Translations under genes and position numbers: made by a program
Notes under the pieces: model-generated
Databases searched by the model: none
What the model was told of the DNA's origin: nothing
The model's input: only the letters and a program-made list of their open reading frames with translations
Origin: Mycobacterium marinum
GTDB lineage: Bacteria; Actinomycetota; Actinomycetes; Mycobacteriales; Mycobacteriaceae
NCBI RefSeq assembly: GCF_003391395.1
Contig: NZ_CP024190.1
Coordinates: 4,526,001-4,590,000, forward strand
DNA: 64,000 nt
Direction: 5' to 3'
Shown: one piece after another, positions 55,139 through 63,365 of the stretch
How positions within the stretch are numbered: the first letter of the stretch is position 1
How the letters are laid out: each line of letters starts with the position of its first letter

Positions 55139-57084
55139 GGCCGTCCTTTGGGCCTAGAGCTCGATGACTCGGCCGCGTCGCTTCGGCCTGCACCGAGTTG
55201 TTGCGCGTCGCCATCATGGGCAACGGGTTCGAGTGCGATCTCGGTCGGGTTCGACGCCTCGCCCACCGGCTTGGGTGCGGGCAGCTCGGTGTCGGTGGCG
55301 GGCGTCGCAGCCTTTGCAGCCGCGCTCTCGGGCACCTTCTTCGCAGGCGCCTTCTTGGCGGGTGCCTTCTTTGCCGTCGCCTTCTTGGCGGGTGCCTTCT
55401 TGGCGGCCGCCTTCTTGGCAGGCGCCTTCTTGGCGGCAGCCTTCTTCGCGGGTGCCTTCTTGGCCGGTGTCTCCTTCTTGGCGGCAGCCTTCTTCGCGGG
55501 TGCCTTCTTGGCCGGTGTCTCCTTCGCGGACGCCTTGGCAAGCTGCGCCTTGGCTTTCTTGGCCGCCTTTTCCTCGGCGTAGAGATTGACCTCGGGCAGT
55601 TCGTCGACCGGCCAGTCCTTGAGTGTGTCCAGATAGAGCTGACGCACCTCGGCGATGCGGTCCGGAAGGGTGTCCAGCGTCCAGTCATCGACCGGGATCG
55701 GCGGAAACACTGCTATGTCGACGGTTCCCGGATTGATCGTGGTGGAGTTGCGGGAGGCGACGATCTCCGCATTGCGGATCACAATCGGCACGATCGGGAT
55801 ACCGGCCGCCATAGCGATGCGGAACGGCCCTTTCTTGAAGGGACCAACCTCGGTGGTGTCCAACCGGGTGCCTTCGGGGGCGATCACGATGGATAGCCCG
55901 TTCTTCGCGCGTTCCTCCACGGTATGCAGCGTCTCGACCGCTGAGGCCGGGTCATCGCGGTCAATGAACACACCGTCGAGGACCTTGCCCAACGTGCCCA
56001 TAATCGGGTCGTTCTGCAGCTCCTTTTTGCCCACCCCAACCCAGTTGTCCCGTACCAGGGCACCAGCAATCACCGGGTCGACCTGGTTGCGGTGATTGAA
56101 GATGAAGACGGCTGGACGCTGCGCGGTCAGATTCTCCTTGCCGACGACATTGAGGTGCACACCGCTGGTCGCAAGCAACAGCTGGGAGAAGTTCGAGGTA
56201 AAGAAATTCACGCCACGTCGGCGATTACCCGTCAGCAGGCCGATTCCCACTGCCCCGGCCGCAACCGGGAACATGGTGCTGAAACCGGCAAGCGTTCGTA
56301 TCTGCCGGCGCAGGCCCACCCCCCCGCGGCTGTTGAACTTCAGGATGGGCCAACCACGGCGATTGGCCACGGCGGCCATCTTGCCTTCCGGGTTGGTCGG
56401 CCGCGGATTACCGACCAGGTACATCAGTGCAACGTCTTCGTCGCCGTCGGCGTAGAAGTAGCTGTCTTTGAGGTCAATATCGTGCTCAGCCGCAAAACGC
56501 TGCACGGCGGCGGCTTTGCCGGGACCCCACAGGATCGGCTTCACCACGCCACCGGTGAGCAGCCCGTCCTCATTGGTCTCGAACTTGTTGGTGAGCATGT
56601 TCACGATGCCCAGGAAGCGGGCCACCGGATTGACCTGAATGGTCAGGGCCGACGAGCTGAGCACGACGGTATGACCGCGCGCCACGTGCGCCCGGACCAG
56701 CTCGCGCATCTCCGGATAGATCCGCGACTCGATGCGCTGGGCAAACAGCCGCTCGCCGATCTCCTCCAAGTCAACGAGCTGGCGTCCGCGCAACGCCGAG
56801 GAGGCCGTGTTGATGAGCTGTTCGAACTCGATTCGTCCCAACGTGTGGTTCAGGCCCGCCTGAACCATGCTGAGCAGCTCCCCCACCCCTATGTCGCGGC
56901 GCCGCAGCCGCTCCTGGGTGAGGATGACGGCCGTGAAACCGGCCACCAGCGTGCCGTCGAGGTCGAAAAACGCACCAACCTTTGGCCCCGCGGGGCTGGC
57001 CATGATCTCGGCGACCGAGCCGGGTAACCGCAGGTCCCCCGCCGCCTTGTCCTGCTCGCGCCCTCGTTCTTCGGCGGCGCTCAT
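55135..57084 (-). CDS. plsC: HAD phosphatase-acylglycerolphosphate acyltransferase fusion with Lys-rich tail
   Basis: 649 residues. Residues about 30-250 form a HAD phosphatase-like domain (GAFFDLDGTLVAGF; SSSALTIQVNP; YFYADGDEDVALM). Residues about 290-520 are an acyltransferase with FIFNHRNQVDP (HX4D) and VIAPEGTRLD. The fused enzyme suits acylation of lysophosphatidic acid and possibly its dephosphorylation. From about 535 the protein becomes an AKKAPAKK-type histone-H1-like tail, including two 48-bp repeats (KETPAKKAPAKKAAAK), then an acidic end. The M. tuberculosis protein is shorter (about 580), so the tail seems extended here. It is coupled by ATGA on both sides. Confidence 0.92.
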   Translation of the reverse strand: MSAAEERGREQDKAAGDLRLPGSVAEIMASPAGPKVGAFFDLDGTLVAGFTAVILTQERLRRRDIGVGELLSMVQAGLNHTLGRIEFEQLINTASSALRGRQLVDLEEIGERLFAQRIESRIYPEMRELVRAHVARGHTVVLSSSALTIQVNPVARFLGIVNMLTNKFETNEDGLLTGGVVKPILWGPGKAAAVQRFAAEHDIDLKDSYFYADGDEDVALMYLVGNPRPTNPEGKMAAVANRRGWPILKFNSRGGVGLRRQIRTLAGFSTMFPVAAGAVGIGLLTGNRRRGVNFFTSNFSQLLLATSGVHLNVVGKENLTAQRPAVFIFNHRNQVDPVIAGALVRDNWVGVGKKELQNDPIMGTLGKVLDGVFIDRDDPASAVETLHTVEERAKNGLSIVIAPEGTRLDTTEVGPFKKGPFRIAMAAGIPIVPIVIRNAEIVASRNSTTINPGTVDIAVFPPIPVDDWTLDTLPDRIAEVRQLYLDTLKDWPVDELPEVNLYAEEKAAKKAKAQLAKASAKETPAKKAPAKKAAAKKETPAKKAPAKKAAAKKAPAKKAAAKKAPAKKATAKKAPAKKAPAKKVPESAAAKAATPATDTELPAPKPVGEASNPTEIALEPVAHDGDAQQLGAGRSDAAESSSSRPKGRP

Positions 57085-58544
57085 GAATTGGACACCGATC
57101 GAGACTCCGATCCGGAAACAGTGGTGAAAGAGGCAGGAATCGAGCGCGGTGCGGGATCGCCGGCGAGCGCCAGGATCTCGTCGAAGCCCTCGACCAGGCA
57201 GCGGGCGAACAACTCGTCATGTCGGACCGAGGCCCGGTCGTAGCGCACGGTGATGGTGGCCCATCCGCCCCGGGAAATCAGCACCACCATCATCGCCACT
57301 CCCGGCAAGGGGCCAATCCCGTACTGCCGCAATATCTTTGCTCCAGCGACGAAGGTGTCCCCGGGGTAGACCGGCACGTTGCTGGCCTGCACATCCGAGC
57401 CGATCACCGAACCGCTGATCCCCTCTAATACCGCCGTGGGCAGGACACTGAGCACCGGCGCCATGGACCCGACGACGTTCATCGCGGGCTCGTCGCGGCG
57501 CTGCGTCATCTGGGCTCGGATCTTTTTCATCCGCGCCACCGGATCGGCGGTGCCCACTGGCGCTGCCAGGTTGACGCCGGTGAACCGGTTGCCGCCGGCG
57601 CCATCCGCATCGGCCCGCAGATTGACTGGGACCGCCATGGGCAGCGTGCTGATCGGCATCCCGAGGGCCTCGTGGTAGCGCCGCAGCGCGCCACACAGGC
57701 CCGCAAGATATGCGTCGTTGATCGAGCCGCCACCAGCCTTTGCGGCCTTGTGCAGCTCGGAGAGCCGAATGTCGATCGCCTCGGTGCGCGTGGTCAGGCT
57801 ACGCCGGCGCAACAGCGGTGAGGGCTCAGCCGCGCGGTTCATCACCCGCACGCTCGACAACGCATAGCCGACAATCCCCGAGACGGTGGCGGCCGGATCC
57901 AGCACCGCGCGTCCGGCCACCGAGACCGCCCCGGCTATCGCTCCCGCCACGCCGCCAACGAGGGCGATGGGCAGGTGGCCGATGCCCTCGCGCATCAAGT
58001 CATTGGGTGACAAGTCCTGGGGAATCGGTAGCGGCGGTGTGGGTCTGGGCGCCGGATCCCGTTCCAGGTCATAGATCTGGGCGAACATCTCCACGCCACC
58101 GACGCCGTCGGTGACCGCATGGCTGACATGCAGCAGAGTCGCGGCCTTGCCGTCGGCCAAACCCTCGACCAGGGTGGCCGTCCATAGCGGGCGCGAGATA
58201 TCCAGTGGCGATTGCAGGATCACCTCGGCCAAATCGAAGACGTCGCGTAGCGTGCCGGGCTCAGACACACGCACCCGGCGCACATGGAAGTCCAGGTTGA
58301 AGTCCGGATCCACCACCCAGCGCGGCGCCGCGGTCGGCAGCGTGGGAACAACCACCTTCTGCCGTAGCCGCAACACGCGTCGCGAGGCATTCTCAAACCG
58401 GGTCCGGAACCGCTCCCAGTCCGGCGTGGTATCGAGAAGCTCCAGGGCCATGATCCCCGAACGCGTCCGCGGATTCGCCTCGCCCCGATGCATCAAATAA
58501 TCGACGGGCCCCAGCTCATCGGACAACCCAACCGCCTCAGCCAT
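57081..58544 (-). CDS. WS/DGAT-type acyltransferase (Rv2484c-like)
   Basis: 487 residues from ATG 58544 (MAEAVGLSDELGPVDYLMHRGEANP); TTG 58565 would add seven. It belongs to the wax ester synthase/diacylglycerol acyltransferase family that makes triacylglycerol or wax esters. The active-site region is LLHVSHAVTDGVGG: the canonical HHxxxDG first His is Ser here, while the second, catalytic His and the DG are kept. The C-terminal half has PVNLRADADGAGGNRFTG and the SNVPVYPGDTF segment typical of the family. It starts the operon with plsC and plsB2, joined by ATGA, which puts TAG synthesis together with its acyl precursors. Confidence 0.88.
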   Translation of the reverse strand: MAEAVGLSDELGPVDYLMHRGEANPRTRSGIMALELLDTTPDWERFRTRFENASRRVLRLRQKVVVPTLPTAAPRWVVDPDFNLDFHVRRVRVSEPGTLRDVFDLAEVILQSPLDISRPLWTATLVEGLADGKAATLLHVSHAVTDGVGGVEMFAQIYDLERDPAPRPTPPLPIPQDLSPNDLMREGIGHLPIALVGGVAGAIAGAVSVAGRAVLDPAATVSGIVGYALSSVRVMNRAAEPSPLLRRRSLTTRTEAIDIRLSELHKAAKAGGGSINDAYLAGLCGALRRYHEALGMPISTLPMAVPVNLRADADGAGGNRFTGVNLAAPVGTADPVARMKKIRAQMTQRRDEPAMNVVGSMAPVLSVLPTAVLEGISGSVIGSDVQASNVPVYPGDTFVAGAKILRQYGIGPLPGVAMMVVLISRGGWATITVRYDRASVRHDELFARCLVEGFDEILALAGDPAPRSIPASFTTVSGSESRSVSNS

Positions 58545-58776
58545 GATCACGACCCACTCGGCCAACTCGACGCGCCATCCTCGTCACCGCCAATCAAGCC
58601 TCCTGCTCAGTCCCCGCCAACCAAAGTGCCAACACAACGCTAGTCCGGTTGACGCGGCGGTGAAAGTGAGGATCCGCTCAGCACGGCACGCGCCGCGGAC
58701 AAGCCCGCAAGACGACGTGGCTGGCAATCGAGTCGGTAACTCGGCGGTTCTCGCGTTCTGGCCGGCGCCTGCCGAT

Positions 58777-60042
58777 TCAGCTGGCCGAATTCGCTGAGAA
58801 CGCCAACGAACCCAGTATCGAGCTGGTCCAGCGCCCGTAGACGACCCCCAGGAAATCGGAGACCGCACTGGCGGCCAGCCGGGAGCGGACCGTTGGGGTG
58901 ATGTCGAACGCGTGATGTGCGTTGGCGAGCTCGGCATAGGCCACGGTGTCGGCTCCGGCGCCCCGCAACGCTGCGCAGAACGCCCGCGCCTGCCCGCTTG
59001 GGACAAGCTCATCGCGCTCACCGTGCAGCACGAAGAAGGGCGGCGCCTCCCGGTGCACGTAAGAAATCGGGGAAGCAGCGGTGAACGGCTCCGGGTCGTC
59101 GGCGTAGCGGCTCTTCATCACGAAGTGCTCCAGGAACGGCAGCATCAATTCATGCATGTTGTCGAAGTCGGTGAAGTCGTAGACGCCGTAATAGGGCGCG
59201 ACCGCCTGAACCGTCGTGTCGGCGTGTTCGAAGCCAGGCTGAAAAGCCGGGTCGCACGGAGTCAGCGCCGCCAGGGAGGCCAGGTGCGCACCGGCTGAGC
59301 CGCCGGTCAGGGCGATGAAATCGGGGTTGCCGCCGTAGGCGGCGATGTTCTCCCGGACCCAAGCGATCGCCCTCTTGACGTCCACCACGTGTGCGGGGAA
59401 CTTGCAGCGCGGACTCTTGCTGTAGTTGATGGAGACGCAAATCCAGCCCAGCTCCACCATTCGGCTCATCAGCGTGTAGGCCTGCGGACGCTTCCCGTTG
59501 ACGCTCCACGCTCCCCCAGGCACCTGGATCAGCACCGGGGCCCGGCCTCCCGGCGCCAAGTCGGGGCGGCGCCAGACATCGAGCAGATGTTCACGACCAC
59601 CCGGCCCGTAGGAGATGTCGGAGGTCTGCGCCGCGTAGCGGCGGCGGGGTCCCGACGGCAGCAGGCCGCCGCGCGTCGCACACGCCGAGCCATCACCGGA
59701 GGGGTGTGACACCAGGTCACGGAATTCCGATCCGAAGGACTCCTCGAGTGCCGCGGTGAGGGTCAGATCGGCCCGCTGGGCCGCCCACGCGGTGCCGTAC
59801 CGGCCGATGGCTGGCGGAGAGACACGGGACAACGCGTGCCCGGTCAGCACGTGCGGCGGAAATTCCGCGGACACCCAACCGGCTACCCAGCCGAGGGCAA
59901 ACGGAGAACCCCGAAGCAACAGAGCTCCGGAACGAACAGCGTCGCGCGCGTCGGCCGCAAGCTGCGCTCCTTGGCGCAACGCTTCGGCACCAGCCCGCGA
60001 GCACCGCGAAGTCACACTGGCCATGCACATAACAGAGCCCAC
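58777..60042 (-). CDS. lipQ: Alpha/beta-hydrolase carboxylesterase LipQ
   Basis: 421 residues, as in M. tuberculosis. It is a hormone-sensitive-lipase-like esterase. The oxyanion segment is LIQVPGGAWSVNGK in place of HGGG, the nucleophile elbow is TGGSAGAHLASLAAL near 270, and acid and base follow in GERDELVPSGQARAF and NAHHAFDI. An N-terminal region of about 100 residues with hydrophobic stretches (LLLRGSPFALGWVAGW) may attach it to the membrane. The start is GTG 60042, with ATG 60030 and 60024 possible. It lies upstream of the acyltransferase operon with a 230-bp gap. Confidence 0.9.
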   Translation of the reverse strand: MGSVMCMASVTSRCSRAGAEALRQGAQLAADARDAVRSGALLLRGSPFALGWVAGWVSAEFPPHVLTGHALSRVSPPAIGRYGTAWAAQRADLTLTAALEESFGSEFRDLVSHPSGDGSACATRGGLLPSGPRRRYAAQTSDISYGPGGREHLLDVWRRPDLAPGGRAPVLIQVPGGAWSVNGKRPQAYTLMSRMVELGWICVSINYSKSPRCKFPAHVVDVKRAIAWVRENIAAYGGNPDFIALTGGSAGAHLASLAALTPCDPAFQPGFEHADTTVQAVAPYYGVYDFTDFDNMHELMLPFLEHFVMKSRYADDPEPFTAASPISYVHREAPPFFVLHGERDELVPSGQARAFCAALRGAGADTVAYAELANAHHAFDITPTVRSRLAASAVSDFLGVVYGRWTSSILGSLAFSANSAS

Positions 60043-60216
60043 CCCTCGACGTCAGGCACACGCGTCGTTGCGGTAAACGGCCGATTACTAGCCGGTGTTG
60101 TACGTGTGTCGAGGCTCACACAATAACCGATTTCTGGCCCAGGCGAAGAATTTTGGGGCGCGTCGCGTCACCCAATCTGATCTTGAATCCGGCTTGGATA
60201 GACTGACCTGCGCATT

Positions 60217-60293
60217 GCCTCCGTAGCTCAGGTGGATAGAGCAAGGGCCTTCTAATCCCTAGGTCGCACGTTCGAGTCGTGCCGGGGGCACCA
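60217..60293 (+). tRNA. tRNA-Arg (anticodon TCT), CCA encoded
   Basis: It begins gcctccgtagctcaggtgg, has the anticodon TCT in ccttctaatcc, T-arm cgttcgagtcg, and ends cgggggc-a-cca. The acceptor stem pairs along all seven positions, with one T-G. Its 3' 25 bases recur imperfectly at 61846-61870, which makes it a candidate integration site. Confidence 0.96.
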
Positions 60294-60554
60294 ACCAAGG
60301 TGTGTGACGTCGGCTGATGCTCGACGTTTTACCTTCGGTCGATGCCTGACGGTGGCTTCGGGCCAGTGCCCTCGCGGCCGGCGATTGGGCGGGGCAACGG
60401 ACCCCCGGCCGCCAGCTGCGCCTCCTGGCGTCTCCGTGCAACACCGGACGCGTGAGCGCGATCGGTGGCCAGACCTGGTTTCCGCAGCGTTTCGCGGATG
60501 AGCGTCGCACAATTTGGGTGCTCCGTTTCGGCCGCGATGTGCCAGCATCAAAAC

Positions 60555-61244
60555 GTGAACGCACGCCAATTCACTCGTTTGCTGGGTGTCGGGCTCGCGA
60601 CAATCTGCGCGGCCCTGCTGAGTGCCCCCCTGATCATCGCCTCCGCGTCGACCGCCGCCTGCCCCGATGCCGAAGTGACGTTCGCCCGCGGGACCGCCGA
60701 GCCACCCGGCGTCGGTGGGGTCGGACAGGCATTCATCGATTCCCTCCGCTCCCAGCTTGGCGGCCGGTCCCTGGGGGTGTATGCCGTGAACTACCCCGCC
60801 ACCGAAGATTGGCCCCCGTCCGCATCCGCGGGCGCCACCGATGCCAGCACTCACGTTGAGTCCATGGCGGCCAGCTGCCCCAATACCAAGCTGGTGCTCG
60901 GCGGATATTCCCAAGGCGCGATGGTGATAGACCTGATCACCATCGCCCGAGCCCCCGTTGCCGGCTTCATCCCCCAAACGCTATCGGCGGAGGTGGCTGA
61001 TCACGTCGCCGCGGTCGCCGTCTTCGGGAATCCGACCGACAGATATCTTGGCGGGCCAATAAGCGAGATCAGCCCCTGGTATGGCCATAAAGCGATTGAC
61101 TTGTGTGCGCCCAACGATCCGATTTGCACCCCCGGCGCCCTTGCGCTGCCTTCTCACGATGAGATGTTCTCCGCGGCACACCTGTCGTATGCGCAGTCCG
61201 GGATGCCCAGTCGGGCAGCGACTTTCGTGGTGAGCCAGCTCTAG
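60555..61244 (+). CDS. Secreted cutinase-family esterase (Cfp21/Cut-like)
   Basis: 229 residues from GTG 60555; an ATG at 60537 is also possible. A Sec signal (ARQFTRLLGVGLATICAALL...IASASTAA) is followed by CPDAEVTFARGTAEPPGVGG, the usual cutinase opening. The nucleophile lies in LGGYSQGAMVIDL near 117, with Asp in LCAPNDPICTPG and His in SAAHLSYAQSG; four Cys fit the two conserved disulphides. M. tuberculosis Cfp21 and Cut1-7 are secreted lipases or esterases of this type. It lies directly after tRNA-Arg, inside the putative att-bounded segment. Confidence 0.9.
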   Translation: MNARQFTRLLGVGLATICAALLSAPLIIASASTAACPDAEVTFARGTAEPPGVGGVGQAFIDSLRSQLGGRSLGVYAVNYPATEDWPPSASAGATDASTHVESMAASCPNTKLVLGGYSQGAMVIDLITIARAPVAGFIPQTLSAEVADHVAAVAVFGNPTDRYLGGPISEISPWYGHKAIDLCAPNDPICTPGALALPSHDEMFSAAHLSYAQSGMPSRAATFVVSQL

Positions 61245-61375
61245 TGCGCGAGTCGGGGGATCACTTGCCGGTGGGATCGGCACACCCGGCTAGATCATGG
61301 TGGCCACAGCGAACTCGGCGCCGACGGCGGCCAGGCGTGGCCGTGGAGCACACCGGAAAGCCAACGAGCACTCGG

Positions 61376-61522
61376 CTAACAATGCCGATTAAAGCAGCCG
61401 ATCTCCGGCCCTCGAGGCAAAGTTAACTCCTCGGCGCAACCCGTCACCAAAAGCGCGTACAAACTGATGAATACCGCTCCGAGCAGCCATTTAAGCAGCA
61501 TTCGCAGGTTGCCTGTCGCCAT
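61376..61522 (-). CDS. Tiny predicted lipoprotein
   Basis: 48 residues from ATG 61522, five bases after gagg. A hydrophobic helix (LRMLLKWLLGAVFISLYALL) leads to the lipobox LLVTGC, leaving a mature peptide of about 20 residues (AEELTLPRGPEIGCFNRHC) with two more Cys. Its layout matches the lipoprotein at 51487-51705 (YALL-V-GC). No function is known to me. It is convergent with the cutinase and lies in a short, gene-poor stretch. Confidence 0.55.
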   Translation of the reverse strand: MATGNLRMLLKWLLGAVFISLYALLVTGCAEELTLPRGPEIGCFNRHC

Positions 61523-61889
61523 CTTGACCTCATTGTTCAGCAATCCATTATCAGTGCCTTGTTCTGTACTTTCGCACCTACAGCAAACGACAGGTGCTAC
61601 CGCCACCGCCCGGCACTTGGACCCGCTCAGCGTATATCAAGAGGAATGAAATAGCGCGGAATCCGACTTTTCTAATAACGGCGGCAACCAATGCATATCG
61701 GCGCGCCCGGATCGGCCCGAATTTAATGACGCGATCTAGAATTCAGCTCCAAAATAAAAGCGCGATTGCCAATTGCCGGCGAAGCCAACGCCGGCGCCCA
61801 CGAGCGCGGGGTGAGCGCGTCCGGCCCGGTCGGGTCGATGACTACCGCACGTTCGAGTTGTGTCGAGGGCCGTCGACCGCTCGGTGCGA
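61523..61889. other. Gene-poor stretch after the tRNA-Arg segment
   Basis: No credible gene is seen. The left half is AT-richer (gaatttaatgac, ctccaaaataaaag). The right part contains the imperfect copy of the tRNA-Arg 3' end and runs to the cobQ stop. Confidence 0.5.
61846..61870 (+). repeat. Imperfect copy of the tRNA-Arg 3' end (possible att remnant)
   Basis: 22 of 25 bases match 60265-60289 of tRNA-Arg, including 13 in a row (cgcacgttcgagt); the three differences are transitions. Integrated elements that use tRNA genes leave such a copy of the tRNA 3' end at the far border. No integrase is present between the two copies, so if this is an att site the element has been reduced to the cutinase and lipoprotein genes. 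Confidence 0.45.
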
Positions 61890-63365
61890 TCACGGCGCGC
61901 CGGGCGGGAGGAAGGGCAAGGCCGGCGCGCAACCGTGCCGAGCCAGGGCGAGCAGTGCATCGACGTCAAGGTGACGTTCGACCAGATCGCCGAGCAGGTC
62001 CAGGCGGCGCTCGCGTGCCGCCGAGAACGAAGTGCCCGACCCAGTGAGCCCGAGCGTCTCGCGCAGGAAGGCCTCGCGCAGGGCATCCCCTTCGAGCGAA
62101 CCGTGCCACATCGTCCCGAATACTTGTCCGTCACGCGCGCCCCCGGGGAACTGCTGAGCGGCGTCACCGGCGGTAATCCTGCCGTGATGTATCTCATAGC
62201 CCGAAGCGGGCACTCCGAGTCCCTGCCCGCGCGGCAAGCGCAGCACCTTCTCGGCGCCGAACGTGGTCTCCACGTCGAGCAAGCCCAAACCGTCGGCCTC
62301 GGCTACCGGCCCTTCGACACCGTCTGGATCGCGAATCACCCGCCCCAGCATCTGGAACCCGCCGCAGATGCCGAGCAGCGGCTTGCCCGCCGCCACATGC
62401 GCCATCAGCGCACGGTCCAAACCCCTCGCTCGTAGCCACGCCAGATCGGCGATCGTTGCACGGGTACCCGGGACCACGATCAGGTCGGCATCGCCCAGCC
62501 CTCGGGGGTCGGAAGCAAACACGACATCCAGGTCGGGTTCCAGACCCAGTGCGTCGACATCGGTGAAGTTGCTGATCCGTGGGAGTCGCACGACGGCCAC
62601 CCGATGGGCCCCCGTGGTCGCCGCGCGCCGGCCGGTCAGGTCGAGGGCGTCCTCTGAGTCCAGCCAGAGGTCAGCGTGCCACGGCAGCGTGCCGAACACC
62701 TGTCTGCCCGTGACCCGCTCGAGGTCACGCAGACCTGGTGCCAGCAAGTCGAGGTCGCCACGGAACTTGTTGACGACAAACCCCGCGACCAGCGCCTGGT
62801 CCTCGGCAGACAGCAGCGCGATGGTTCCGAAGAATGCCGCGAACACCCCTCCGCGGTCGATGTCGCCGACGACGATGGTCGGCAGTTCCGCGTGACGGGC
62901 AAGCCCCATGTTGACGTAGTCGCCCGCACGGAGGTTGATTTCGGCTGGGCTGCCGGCACCTTCGGCGACGACGACGTCGTAGCGGGCCGCCAGGTCGTCG
63001 AAGGCTCGGTGCGCCGTCTCGGCGAGAACCTGCCGGCCCTCGAACCAGTTGGACGACGCCAGTTCGCCCCAGGATCTGCCCATCAACACCACGTGGCTGC
63101 GGTGGTCACTCCCCGGCTTGAGCAAGACCGGATTCATGGCCGCCTCAGGTGTCGCGTTGGCCGCGAGCGCCTGCACCCATTGCGCGCGACCGATCTCCAC
63201 ACCCGCGCCACCCGGGCCTTGGCAGACCATCGAGTTGTTGGACATGTTCTGCGCCTTGAAGGGCGCCACCCTGAGGCCGCGTCGGGCGAACGCACGACAA
63301 AGACCGGCGGTTAGGGTGCTCTTACCGGCGTCGCTGGTCGTACCGGCCACCAGCAAACCCGGCAT
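61890..63365 (-). CDS. cobQ: Cobyric acid synthase
   Basis: 491 residues, full length (M. tuberculosis CobQ1 is 494). It amidates four side chains of adenosyl-cobyrinic a,c-diamide in cobalamin synthesis, using ATP and glutamine. The N-terminal ATPase domain opens GLLVAGTTSDAGKSTLTAGL and has FKAQNMSNNSMV. The C-terminal glutaminase half has the nucleophile in LLGICGGFQMLGR and the His in MWHGSLEGDALR, with EIHHGRITAGD. In M. tuberculosis it stands between PPE2 and cobU (Rv0254c-Rv0256c), far from this region, so its place here is unusual. Upstream sequence to the window end shows no PPE gene. Confidence 0.94.
   Translation of the reverse strand: MPGLLVAGTTSDAGKSTLTAGLCRAFARRGLRVAPFKAQNMSNNSMVCQGPGGAGVEIGRAQWVQALAANATPEAAMNPVLLKPGSDHRSHVVLMGRSWGELASSNWFEGRQVLAETAHRAFDDLAARYDVVVAEGAGSPAEINLRAGDYVNMGLARHAELPTIVVGDIDRGGVFAAFFGTIALLSAEDQALVAGFVVNKFRGDLDLLAPGLRDLERVTGRQVFGTLPWHADLWLDSEDALDLTGRRAATTGAHRVAVVRLPRISNFTDVDALGLEPDLDVVFASDPRGLGDADLIVVPGTRATIADLAWLRARGLDRALMAHVAAGKPLLGICGGFQMLGRVIRDPDGVEGPVAEADGLGLLDVETTFGAEKVLRLPRGQGLGVPASGYEIHHGRITAGDAAQQFPGGARDGQVFGTMWHGSLEGDALREAFLRETLGLTGSGTSFSAARERRLDLLGDLVERHLDVDALLALARHGCAPALPFLPPGAP

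Noticed and set aside
53771..55582. Plus-strand frame of about 603 codons opposite plsB2 and plsC
   Set aside because: It is an antisense shadow in high-GC DNA; the minus-strand enzymes have clear catalytic motifs and coupled starts.
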